Shown: positions 12,028 through 21,709 of the stretch, in pieces | How the letters are laid out: every line of letters starts with the position of its first letter | How positions within the stretch are numbered: position 1 is the stretch's first letter | Source: Microthyrium microscopicum | Taxonomy: Eukaryota > Ascomycota > Dothideomycetes > Microthyriales > Microthyriaceae | NCBI GenBank assembly: GCA_010405405.1 | Contig: MU004230.1 | Location: 3,245,744 to 3,309,743 of the forward strand | Direction: 5' to 3' | DNA: 64,000 nt | Made by a program: the position numbers and the translations under genes | The notes under the pieces: model-generated | What the model saw: only the letters and a program-made list of their open reading frames with translations | Told to the model about the DNA's origin: nothing | The model's database searches: none

Positions 12028-12509
12028 CGCTTTAACTAGTACTCTAAGAAGGTTGCGGAAACTGTTCGCCTAGCTAGAATGTACCATAACTACTGTATAA
12101 AACAACCGGCACGGCTATCTTAGATTGATAGAAGCAGGATATCAAATGGCGAACTCGCCTAGAATTGCATAGCAATGAACATTCATCTCACGAATATAAT
12201 ATTTGAGCAGCTTCATAAACTCCGAACCCAAATTCGTAGATCTCAATGCCAGAGCGGTAAGCAAACGCAGTGAATTCAACTCCGCTGCATTTGAATCACC
12301 AGATGCAAAATAACCAGTCTCTAATTAGTAATCACCCTTTCATATTTGACTTTTACGAACCTAAAAGAGCTGACAATTTGTGTTTATTCGAACCTTCGTA
12401 TTTGCAGTTGAGCGGGGTGGTCATACCTTTTCGACCTTCGAATCTAAACACGATCCTTCTCCCTGTCACACTCTTTTATTCATTAGGTAACGACTAACAA
12501 ATTGGCCAA
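12028..12509. other. Intergenic region, carrier to aldolase
   Basis: Normal composition. I see no supported gene; it probably holds the carrier 3' UTR and the promoter of the aldolase gene. Confidence 0.5.
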
Positions 12510-13373
12510 ATGGATCAAATTCCAATAGAAGAAATGGACCGATCGGACGAGCAATGGCAAAGCATATTCGACTCTGTCAAAGCCGAGCTAGACAGCTCCA
12601 GCGACTCGAAGCCAACATCAAATCGTCCACGACTTACGCCAGAGCAACTGGCGCCATTCATCGACCACACCATACTAAAGCTAGATGCAACCGAAGAACA
12701 AGTAGACAAGTTATGTGAAGAAGCAAAACACTGGCACTTTGCAGTAAACCTCTTCCAACTTCTAAATAGCAACATCAACTAACCGCCCCAGGCTATCTGC
12801 GTCCGCGAGAACTTCGTCGCTCGCGCAAAGAAAAGTCTCCAAGGCACCAACATCCACATAGCCTGCGTCGTAGGCTTCCACGAAGGCACACAACCAACAG
12901 TCTTCAAGCTTGAGGAAGCGTCGAGAGCGATCGCCGCAGGTGCCACAGAGCTGGACATGGTGTTGAACCGCGACCTTCTCAAACAGAAACAGTATGCGGC
13001 AGTATACGAAGAGCTGAAAGCCATGAGAGATGTGGTGCCAGAACCTGTGGAGTTGAAGTTGATCTTGGAGACGTCAGAGCTAGATAAGGCAGAGGTAGTG
13101 TATGCTTCTGTGTTGGCAGGGTATGCGGGCTGGGACTATATCAAGACCAGTAGCGGGTTCTGTGGGCGTGGAGCAAGTGTGGAGGATGTTCGGTTGATGA
13201 AGCAGTTAGCAAGCATTCTTGGGAAAACGCAGTCTAAGGAGATGAAAGTGAAGGCATCCGGTGGTATCAGATCATTCAAAGATGCAATGGACATGATAGT
13301 CTTCGGAGCAAACAGAATAGGGGCAAGCGCTGGTGTCGCAATGATGGAAGAGGCGGTGGAAAAGTCAAAATGA
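12510..13373 (+). CDS. Deoxyribose-phosphate aldolase (DERA)
   Basis: Cytosolic class I aldolase that cleaves 2-deoxyribose-5-phosphate to glyceraldehyde-3-phosphate and acetaldehyde in deoxynucleoside breakdown (bacterial DeoC family). The model is join(12510..12743,12792..13373), 271 residues. The intron (12744-12791, 48 nt) joins HWHFA to AICVRENF in phase 0, restoring the FAAVCV-like strand of the family. Catalytic residues are visible: Asp133 in ATELDMVLN, the Schiff-base Lys196 in DYIKTSSGF, and Lys232 in VKASGGIR. The ~50 residues ahead of the barrel (acidic and Ser-rich up to RPRLTPEQLAPFIDHTILK) are longer than in bacterial enzymes, as is usual in fungi. The protein ends normally in a Lys-rich tail. 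Confidence 0.95.
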
Positions 13374-13403
13374 TTTGGGGATATAAGGGTATATTTGCAA
13401 AAT

Positions 13404-13409
13404 AATAAA
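13404..13409 (+). promoter_or_regulatory. Possible poly(A) signal of the aldolase gene
   Basis: AATAAA lies 31 bases after the aldolase stop codon. Fungal poly(A) signals are loose, so this is only suggestive. Confidence 0.3.
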
Positions 13410-13609
13410 CCTATCACGTCCGAATAACTACAGGACGGTATCCAACCAGCGCCTCCTATTTCCAAATCAAAGTCTAATTATACTAACATTGTCGATGTCA
13501 TATTGCATCAGTCCCCTTTCTGTTACGATAATTAGACTGTGGCAGCAACTGGCCAGATATCGTCATCATCCAGGCTCGTTTGGCGGTCCAGCAAGTCCCA
13601 TTCTCGCTT

Positions 13610-14392
13610 CTAGCGTCTCATGGTGCCTCGATCAGTTTCCACCAAAGGACTGAGTGGAGGCACGTCGTCGTTGTCGTCCTTGTTGGGATCTTCGTCGAGG
13701 TTGGGTGGTAGTGCCCGGAGCCATTCTTTGATGATGCTCGTCTTGATAGCTTGTTCTTCTTCGCTGCTTTCACGACGCCTAGGTCGCGTGACCAGGCTGG
13801 TCAAAGTGCCTTCGAGGGTTTTGGACGAGCGCTTGGTCTTGTTGGCTGTGTTGCGCGCGCTGTAGGCTGGATAGAAGACTTCATCGCCTGTCCAGGAACC
13901 TGATGAGGATGGCGGGTAAGTTGTGGCCACTGTAGTACCTCTCACAAGAGTCATGTGATCGTCCGCATTTTCAGAAGGGTTTCGATGGTGATTGGCACTG
14001 AACAAATGTGGATTATTGACAGTGGATGTGTGCGGTGGAATGAAGAGATTTCTGAGCGCAGTTGGGTGCTGATTGATGGTCTCGCCATGAGTGGGTGTAA
14101 GTGTTTCGCTCACAGGTCGCGACATGCGTAGGCAAATCGGAGGATTTCTCCTCGCACTCGTGTTCGCTTGGACAAATGGAGCACTGCGCTGGATAGGTGT
14201 ATGAACGTCGCGCTCAGAATAGTTAATGGACGGGAGCCCTGAGGGGAGGAGAGGACGAGACATCTCGAACTCGTCACTCCGATCTCCCAGATGTTGCGTC
14301 GTGGGTAGAAAGAATGAATCACCTTCGCAGCAGCTGTCAGCGGAAATATTGAAAACTAGTGGGAATGATTTTTTACCCTGAATGGCTGCCAT
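13610..14392 (-). CDS. Hypothetical protein, 260 aa, low complexity
   Basis: A single open frame on the minus strand, 260 residues; not recognised. It is Ser/Pro/Thr-rich and probably disordered, with no signal peptide or membrane segment. The only structured-looking part is C-terminal: a basic patch (LVTRPRRRESSEEEQAIKTS) followed by a short helix-like IIKEWLRALPPNLDEDP and an acidic end. It is convergent with the aldolase gene, tails about 240 bp apart. No introns are needed. The length exceeds chance for this base composition, but function and even expression are unproven. Confidence 0.5.
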   Translation of the reverse strand: MAAIQGKKSFPLVFNISADSCCEGDSFFLPTTQHLGDRSDEFEMSRPLLPSGLPSINYSERDVHTPIQRSAPFVQANTSARRNPPICLRMSRPVSETLTPTHGETINQHPTALRNLFIPPHTSTVNNPHLFSANHHRNPSENADDHMTLVRGTTVATTYPPSSSGSWTGDEVFYPAYSARNTANKTKRSSKTLEGTLTSLVTRPRRRESSEEEQAIKTSIIKEWLRALPPNLDEDPNKDDNDDVPPLSPLVETDRGTMRR

Positions 14393-17300
14393 GGTAGTGG
14401 TTGGGACCGATCAAGTCTTCGGGAACTAATATAGGTACCACGAGAACAGCGGCGAGGCTGACCTCCTTGGGAAACAGATTAACCAGTATATGGAGGGATT
14501 TCTGTCCAGCGATAACGAAATCAAAAGAGATTCTTTGCCTCAAAGGATTGCGATTGAGGATTGCTTCATGGCTATGAGATTTAGCGAGAATGCAAGACTT
14601 GAAGATGAGGTCAAGATGTAAATACCATAATATGGGAGGAGCATTCAAGTTGAGTCTCAGTTACGTCCTGGTCCCTTGTGCCTCCTTCATTGTCTTGTAG
14701 GAAAGGGCAAACAGTGCTGGTGTTGGAGGTAAGAGCCATCTGTATCTTACCGATTGGTCTGATGACCGTAGACCAAAGAGATCTGGATTAAGGATTTGGT
14801 GTTAAGTGATCATAAGAACACAGTGAACGCTTTGCTTGTCAAAAAAGATATCATGTACTCAAGTATAAGTGTCTCATAACTTGAATTGACATGCTCAGTA
14901 CATCAAGTGAGTAATGGACGGCTACCAAATGGATATCTCGATTTATTGTGCGCTCATCTTCTTATATCAGATTGCCCACATATGACTTTAGACTTACTAT
15001 TTCAGGACGTTCGAAATCCGTTTACAGGTCAAGTCATTCATTTCTATCTTTGGCAGCCGGCATCATCAGTCGTACAAAATTCAGAAAGGGAGATGTTGGC
15101 GAGAAGAAAGGTGTGATCTGTATAATATTTAGATAATTGTGAATCGCATTGCCGACATGGTCCCAGTAAATTTGGTTTTCAGCATCTTGATCGTGAAGTG
15201 TTTTATTTTCCGTACTCCCACGGTTTTGCAGGTTATTGGTCAAGCTTTCAGGCGTGTTGCAAGACTTTGGTGAGACCTTTGCGATGGCCACTTCCAGGAG
15301 AAGCAGCTTCTTAACAAGCGAAGTGAATGGCCATACGTTGAATCAATTCACCTGGGAACAAAAGAAATGGTCTTTTTTATTTATTCTCCCCTGAGCCAGA
15401 TGTGAAACAAAGCCGACACCCCGAAGGCCCGGAAGCGATGTCTTACTCGAGTAGCCTGCAGCATTTGATTAGCGTTGAAACTGCATGAAGAAAGGTACTA
15501 GATAATAACAACTCCGTACGACGAGTTGTTTGTATGACCAGGCACGACATCGATATGTGGGCAGTATCTGAAGAGAATAAAAGCCTGGATCTCGATTGGC
15601 CCGTAATCAGACAACCGGGATAATTAAGTACTTAAAGTTACGAATGACTCGGAACGAGGCTATTCTATCAAAGAAAATCTGCTGATAAGATTAGCTAAGA
15701 AATCTCAATGATGTTTGTTTTCTTGTTGGGCGAATTGGAGGCTAGAAGGCAGGAAATAACGTGGAAGCGGCACACCAAAATAATATTGGAGCAATTCATC
15801 TATTTCAAAAGCCAAGGCAAACAAGGGCCGAACGAACTATAAGTGGAATACGTGAACTTATGAGGCTTCTTATTGATTTGAGGTTTCAAAGCTGTCCCAT
15901 TGGCAGTCCTGTTGAACGGGTGTTGCCTTACAGGAATAACCTGGTTGTAAAAGAACAAGATTTAAAATAGGCGGAGATGAGAAGAGGACAGACAGGCAAA
16001 TATAGGCGTGATGCTATAAATCGTGCACGATCTGCTCAGGGGCATCCTGCAGAACGATTATAGGATACATAGTTCAAGGGATATCTCACAGCGCAAGTAA
16101 CCCAGGATCGGAAAAGGGCGGAGACCATGGATGATGGATTGGAAGGTTAAAGATATAATAAAAGAAAGAAACTTTATGTTATAGATGATAATAATGGAGA
16201 CTTAGTATACTAAGGTGCAGGGCCACGGAATGTTCGGTTGCAGCTACTTTTTGTGGCTGTGACCAAGCCATGTTTCAGAAATAATGGGAGGTTTTGATGA
16301 TGCTTCCAACCACACATCCTTTGCCTGCCTCTTTTCTCCGATCGAAGAGCCTCAATGTCCTGTTAAAAACGCATTTACCATTGGCACGACTAAATCCAGG
16401 GACCTGACCCTGCCTGGAACCATTTTGACTCTCAGACACACGAGCTACCCAATCTTTCCCAAATGTCTTGCACTTCTTTTCAGATTTCTAATGACCCTGA
16501 CTCCCTGAAGATGGCTGTCAATTTCATCGTCGTACAGTAGCACAAACCCCCGTGTTCTGGCAGCCATCCCAATCATTCGGCCTTCCACCAGAGAAGTTGC
16601 CATGTAAAGTATAGTAGCCTTGCAGGCCCGACTGCACGATGGGCGGTCCGACCTGGAATTCCATAATTTCGCTGACTGCCATGGTCACATAAGGGTGGAA
16701 CCTTGCCAGAATCGATTTAATTATCCGCGTGTCCGCCAACGGCTACCCGTTCAATCAATCTCACGTCTGGGGTTCTCCCCGTCATGTCATATCAAGCTAT
16801 TGTCTGTGTTTTTGTTGTCAGTAGATATTAGGCATCGCGGTTGACCGGCCTATATCAACCTTCATTTCATCGTGGGCCAGCTCCAACTTCACTCCTGTTA
16901 CTCTTTGGCTTGCGTTGTTTTGGCTTCTTATTGTACTGTTTGCTCGCCTGGCGTGATCGTTCGCGAGAACCGAGTTGCAAGGGCTTGAATTGTGTCCGTC
17001 GAGAATATATCACATCTCCTACGCCAGCCATTGAGCCCTAGCAACATACATTCACTTCAACACGCAGTTTTTACCTTCAATCGCGGCCAGTCCGTTGAAT
17101 TTCAACTTCAGTTTGTTCTGTTCTTGCAGGCTATCAGGACATTTATCTGTTATATGGTCAGTGTTTCTGCATGTTTCCTTGTTTCTGATGCTTGAGCAGC
17201 GTCAGGCCCCAACTCCCGACCGACCCTTTCCTTGCACGCACTTTGAGCTTGGGACAAATACAGTCTCAAGGTTCTTGAGATATGTGAACACCTCTCAGCC

Positions 17301-17847
17301 ACGCAAAAAGCCGCAAACTTGTGTCAAAGGGGCCTGTCTTTGATGGGAGACGTCATGCTATGTCTCTGCTCCTGATGCTCACATGAAAGTTCACGACAGC
17401 GGGCTCAGTTGCGTAGCATCTTCCGGACATTTCCTGCCCTCAATCTTGCTTCTATCTTTCCACTTCTTCACTTCGTTATTTCGTCATCAGTTGTTTCATT
17501 ACATATACACCGAGCCTTGTTGACATGCGACTGACCACCTGCAGCACCGTGGCCAAGCCAGTTGTACCTTCCCAAGCTGGTCATTCCTCAGCCTTGCCAT
17601 CCGATTGAAACTGCCAAACCAATTACCATCCTGGATGCGGCTGTGCCAATGATTCCTGGTCTTGCAGATTGCTCTTTGCTTTGCCTTGTTCACGTCCTTG
17701 AGACGTTGTTACTTACGTCGAACTCTCCTGACGGCAAGGCGCTGTCTCTTGACTTGTCTGTATGAAGTAGGAACACCAGGACACTGAGCATCATAGAAAG
17801 TGCGGTTACTGGTTCTCCCTCATTCTTCCTAATTCCTGGCAACTTAG
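14393..17847. other. Long intergenic region without a supported gene
   Basis: About 3.4 kb of normal composition. Short open frames occur on both strands but none shows a recognisable motif, a start context with splice sites that extend it, or any length beyond chance. The last ~1.3 kb is pyrimidine-rich on the plus strand and is probably the promoter and long 5' leader of the gene at 17848. Confidence 0.5.
15507..15530. repeat. Short perfect hairpin
   Basis: Two 8-base arms, AACAACTC and GAGTTGTT, flank the loop CGTACGAC. It stands alone in the intergenic region; no role can be assigned. Confidence 0.5.
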
Positions 17848-20829
17848 ATGAGTTACTCCCCCAGAGGGCCCGGTCGGCCTCAAACTCGCGATGGTTATCC
17901 AAGAGGCGACCGCGATAATGCCGGCTCGGTTAGAGCAGCGCGAGAAAGACTGCAACAGGCGCAGTCAAGACTACAGCAAACTGTGGTGACACCGGATTTG
18001 AGAGAAAGTAATCCTCTCGCTTCACAGTATCAGAATTCTACATTACGATCGCCGCCAACCTTTAATGAACGCCAACCTCGAAGTCAGTCTCCTGTAGGAT
18101 TACCCGGCTCACCTCAGATATACCCTCAAATGCCTCAGCCTCGAATGAATTCCCCTATGAGAGCTCCAGATTCGCCGCAAATGTACCCTCAAATGCCACA
18201 ACCTCGAATGAATTCCCCTATGAGAGCTCCGGATTCACCGCAAATGTATCCTCATATGCCGCGAATGCCTCCACCACAAATGCCGCAGCCTCGGATGCAT
18301 TCTCCAGTTAGAGCACCATATTCACCTCAGATGTATCGAACGCAATCGCCAATGGAATCGCCCATGGAATCACCAACTATACCTCAGATGCCAATGCGAT
18401 CCCCTATGCGAACTCAGATGCAATCGCCGAGTCTACCACAGGTCCAAAATCCTACGCGTTCTCAAATACGCTCCCCAAATGCGCCACAGACAATGCCGGA
18501 TATGCGGACGCAGGTGCCGCAATACCAACGATCACCAAGTGCTCCTCAGATGCAGGCACGATTTCAACCTCAAGAATATGGTCAATTTCACCAGCCTTCA
18601 CCATCCCCACAATGGCCTTTGCAGCAGCGAGATGGGAGCCCAGGCCCGGCAGCGTTGCGGCCAGTGGGACCATCTCAGTCCTTTCCGCGAAATCAACCTC
18701 AGAACCCCTATTCGTATTCAAACGAGAATGCGTTTGCTGAATCGGCTCGTACGCTAACACAAGATCAAAGCAACAATCGTGTACAGGCAATGAATGCCTT
18801 TGTAGACCGACCTTTTGCTCATCCGCGCGACCAGAACCAGATGCAGGCGCAACTCGAATCGAGCCACCTGACACCTCCCTCAGCTCCTTCGCGGCCTCTG
18901 ACAACGTCTTCTCAGGCTTCACATAGCTCGTTGGGGACCATTCCCGACTTTCCCATTCCGGCAAATAATGCATCCCCACAACAAACCTTATTGCCTAATA
19001 CTTACTCCAATCAAAGAGGGCCTCAACCATACTACTCTGGCATATCTAATGTTTCGCCGATTAAAGAAGAGAAGGATTCGAGAGGGTCAGTGAAGTCGTA
19101 CGCATCGAGTAATGTTTTCCCAAGCGGCGGGACTGGTTTCTATTTCGATGAAACCCCTTCGGAAGATGACTCTAGAACCAGGAGCAGTGATAGACAGGAC
19201 ACCTCGACAACTTTAGTTCGTCAGGCCAGCCTTGGGAAACGAGCAGGTAGAGCGGCTCTCACTTCCATAAAGCGCTCGAGGACTCCCACACCGCCTGACG
19301 AGAAACCGAATCCCTTGACTAGGAGCACAAGTGAGCTAACGGACTCACCCGTGATAAAAGCAGGCCCGGGAGCTGCGGAGGCTCTTATGGCAGCTCGAAC
19401 ACCTCAGAGACATAAACAACCCGACGACATACCACATGCTTATGAGGGCATGGAAGCACCGTACTCAACCCAGATTGATGATTATCTAGGTGAGTTGGAG
19501 AAAGGCTCGTCAGAGCCAACACCGGCTCTTCGACAAGTACCAAAAAGCATGTTGGGCGATAGAGTTGGGACCAGGAAACCACCTGATTTGGACGTTGAAA
19601 AGGTCAAACTTGAAGAAGCACGGGGTAGCATAACTAGCCTCCCAGAACTTATTCGGAGAGCAACCCGACTGGCTGCGAATCTTGATCGTGGAAAGACTGC
19701 AAGTCGTCTTGGAATGGACTGGATGATCAAAGAGGGCGAGGTACTCGACACAAGTCAAGCGAACAGAAAACTGGCTACGCCTTCGCCCATTGATGCTCCT
19801 CCTCTTAACGAATGGCCGTCCGAAAGAGCAGCGAATGCATACCTTCCACCAGGCAGCGATAGTTTCAAATCACTGCCCAAACGACAGCCTACACAGAGAC
19901 GCTGCTGCGGAATGACACGAAATTCTTTCATCGGATTCCTTCTACTGCTGATTCTGCTGGTTGTGGCCGCGGTGGTTATTCCAGTCGCCCTTATCGTCAT
20001 TCCCAAGCAAAACACTAATTCTACCACGGCCGCCTCTTGTACAAAGACTTTGACCTGTTCCAACGGTGGAAGTCCTACTTTGCTCTCTGATAAGACCTGT
20101 GGCTGTGTCTGTATGAATGGCTTTCAAGGTCCTACTTGCCAAGGTAAAACCGATGCTGCATGTAGTACCATCCAAGCCGGTACCTTTGACAAAGCTACAG
20201 TGGGAACGATGGTGTTACCTCTTCTCAAGGCTTCCAATGATTTCAGCATTCCAATCGACAGCGAGGCCATGGTACTGGAGTTCGCTAGAGCGAATCTAAC
20301 TTGTGCCTCCGAGAACGCTTTGATCACATTTCCTGGATTGAGCAAACCTTCCGCCACCAGAAAGGCTCGCAAGAGACAAGCAGGGGCAATGACTACTAAT
20401 GGTATTGTTGTTGCCGGAACACCAACTCCTCTAGCTGGTCTTCCGCCTACATCAACCGTTACGATTGATCCAAAGTCTTCAACAAGCAGCGCCCCACAGC
20501 CTTCTGCGACTGCGACTGGCTCCAATGGTCCGGTAGTCAATACTACCGCTCAAGCATTTGCCAAAGTAGGAATTCTATTTGTTCTACAAGACAGCAGAGT
20601 CTTGAACACAGCAGTCAAAGCTCAAGAAAAACTCAACACGTACATGGACGCCGTGCTAAGACAGGGAGCAGATATGTCCACTGCCCGCAATGTCACTCTC
20701 GGCGACGGATACTTCATCAATATGTGGGATTTCACCGTAACTCTCCAGAATGGAACGATCTATGGCGATGGCTGGAACGGAACATCTACCACCCTTACTC
20801 CAGTCAACCACAGGAGCTCAAAACTATGA
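17848..20829 (+). CDS. Proline/glutamine-rich single-pass membrane protein with EGF-like motif
   Basis: 993 residues in one exon. The first ~690 residues are Pro/Gln/Ser/Met-rich and disordered, with imperfect 21-residue repeats at about residues 90-160 and short basic stretches. A Cys-Cys and a long hydrophobic segment (about residues 692-718, GFLLLLILLVVAAVVIPVAL) follow. Just outside is a compact cysteine motif (about 731-764: CTKTLTCSNGGS ... CGCVCMNGFQGPTC) that matches the spacing of an EGF-like module. The remaining ~230 residues hold several N-glycosylation sequons and a Thr/Ser-rich linker. I infer a type II topology: long cytoplasmic N-terminus, extracellular EGF-like C-terminus. 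Similar EGF-containing proteins are known in ascomycetes, without a settled function. Confidence 0.8.
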   Translation: MSYSPRGPGRPQTRDGYPRGDRDNAGSVRAARERLQQAQSRLQQTVVTPDLRESNPLASQYQNSTLRSPPTFNERQPRSQSPVGLPGSPQIYPQMPQPRMNSPMRAPDSPQMYPQMPQPRMNSPMRAPDSPQMYPHMPRMPPPQMPQPRMHSPVRAPYSPQMYRTQSPMESPMESPTIPQMPMRSPMRTQMQSPSLPQVQNPTRSQIRSPNAPQTMPDMRTQVPQYQRSPSAPQMQARFQPQEYGQFHQPSPSPQWPLQQRDGSPGPAALRPVGPSQSFPRNQPQNPYSYSNENAFAESARTLTQDQSNNRVQAMNAFVDRPFAHPRDQNQMQAQLESSHLTPPSAPSRPLTTSSQASHSSLGTIPDFPIPANNASPQQTLLPNTYSNQRGPQPYYSGISNVSPIKEEKDSRGSVKSYASSNVFPSGGTGFYFDETPSEDDSRTRSSDRQDTSTTLVRQASLGKRAGRAALTSIKRSRTPTPPDEKPNPLTRSTSELTDSPVIKAGPGAAEALMAARTPQRHKQPDDIPHAYEGMEAPYSTQIDDYLGELEKGSSEPTPALRQVPKSMLGDRVGTRKPPDLDVEKVKLEEARGSITSLPELIRRATRLAANLDRGKTASRLGMDWMIKEGEVLDTSQANRKLATPSPIDAPPLNEWPSERAANAYLPPGSDSFKSLPKRQPTQRRCCGMTRNSFIGFLLLLILLVVAAVVIPVALIVIPKQNTNSTTAASCTKTLTCSNGGSPTLLSDKTCGCVCMNGFQGPTCQGKTDAACSTIQAGTFDKATVGTMVLPLLKASNDFSIPIDSEAMVLEFARANLTCASENALITFPGLSKPSATRKARKRQAGAMTTNGIVVAGTPTPLAGLPPTSTVTIDPKSSTSSAPQPSATATGSNGPVVNTTAQAFAKVGILFVLQDSRVLNTAVKAQEKLNTYMDAVLRQGADMSTARNVTLGDGYFINMWDFTVTLQNGTIYGDGWNGTSTTLTPVNHRSSKL
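18115..18327 (+). repeat. 63-bp tandem coding repeats in the EGF-motif protein
   Basis: Units 18115-18177 and 18178-18240 encode nearly identical 21-residue blocks (Q[IM]YPQMPQPRMNSPMRAPDSP). A third, longer unit to 18327 is degenerate with an insertion (PRMPPPQM). The two first units differ only at a few bases, which points to recent duplication or gene conversion. Confidence 0.85.
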
Positions 20830-21709
20830 CTTTACGACAATCTCAATTTCTGCAACAACACGAATGTCTTTCTTTTTCCATCGTATGAGCATAGCACATT
20901 TCCGGCACGAACAAAAGCCCTTTGGTTTGGACCTTTGCATCGCAGCATCTACGCATTCTGCTGTTCAAGTTCTACAACTTCACATGATTATTCTTGTCAG
21001 ATTATTCTGCACTTCTAAAGCTGAAACCAGCAACTTGTTTTTATTTACTTGCTTATTAGACCTTATTCTGTCAATGTATGATAGGAACTAAATTTGTTGG
21101 ATTACGATTGTATATCACTTTGCCCAAGGTGGCTCCGGAGTTGGAGATACAGATGAAATGTAATCATAGAGATGGGATGTTTCCATTCAGAATATTTACC
21201 AGATACCCCCCATAAATGCTCTCCTCGATTCCTTATGACCTTTTAAGACACCTGACTTGGATTTTGATTATTCCAGTGATTCGAAAACTGACGCTGAGCA
21301 GCATAGGGTTCCTACAAACGATCTTCTCTCTTACGCCAGCCTGAATATAATAGGGACTTCCGTATTGATTAAAAAGGTAGCCTTTCAGCGAATCAAAAGT
21401 CCCTTTATTTCCGAGAACCATTGAGCGGTCTTGTACCACTCATGTTTCTGCGACTCTGATTGCCCAACCACAGCCACGCAGATCTGGGCCAAAAATCCTC
21501 GTCCCGCCCATTGACCTCAGCTTCCTCATTGTCGAGGCCGCTGCATGACATGATACATGCATGCTGCGCTTTTGTTTCCGAACATTTCATCATATCTACT
21601 AGCGATCGCAGACCGCTCTTCGTTCATTTCTCGTACCCATTGATTTAATGCATTTGTAGTATGTTCCTTGCGCGGCTCCTGAGCCAGCGGGGTGAAGACA
21701 GACAGCAAG
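20830..21709. other. Intergenic region between the EGF-motif gene and the second HET gene
   Basis: Normal composition; I see no supported gene. It should contain the 3' UTR of the upstream gene and the promoter of the downstream one. Confidence 0.5.

Noticed and set aside
16284-16739. Short frames on both strands between the hypothetical gene and the EGF-motif gene
   Set aside because: Each is under 75 codons, without motif or extending splice sites.
18452-18979. 175-codon minus-strand frame inside the EGF-motif gene
   Set aside because: Antisense shadow of a repetitive Pro/Gln-rich coding region whose sense frame is 993 codons long.
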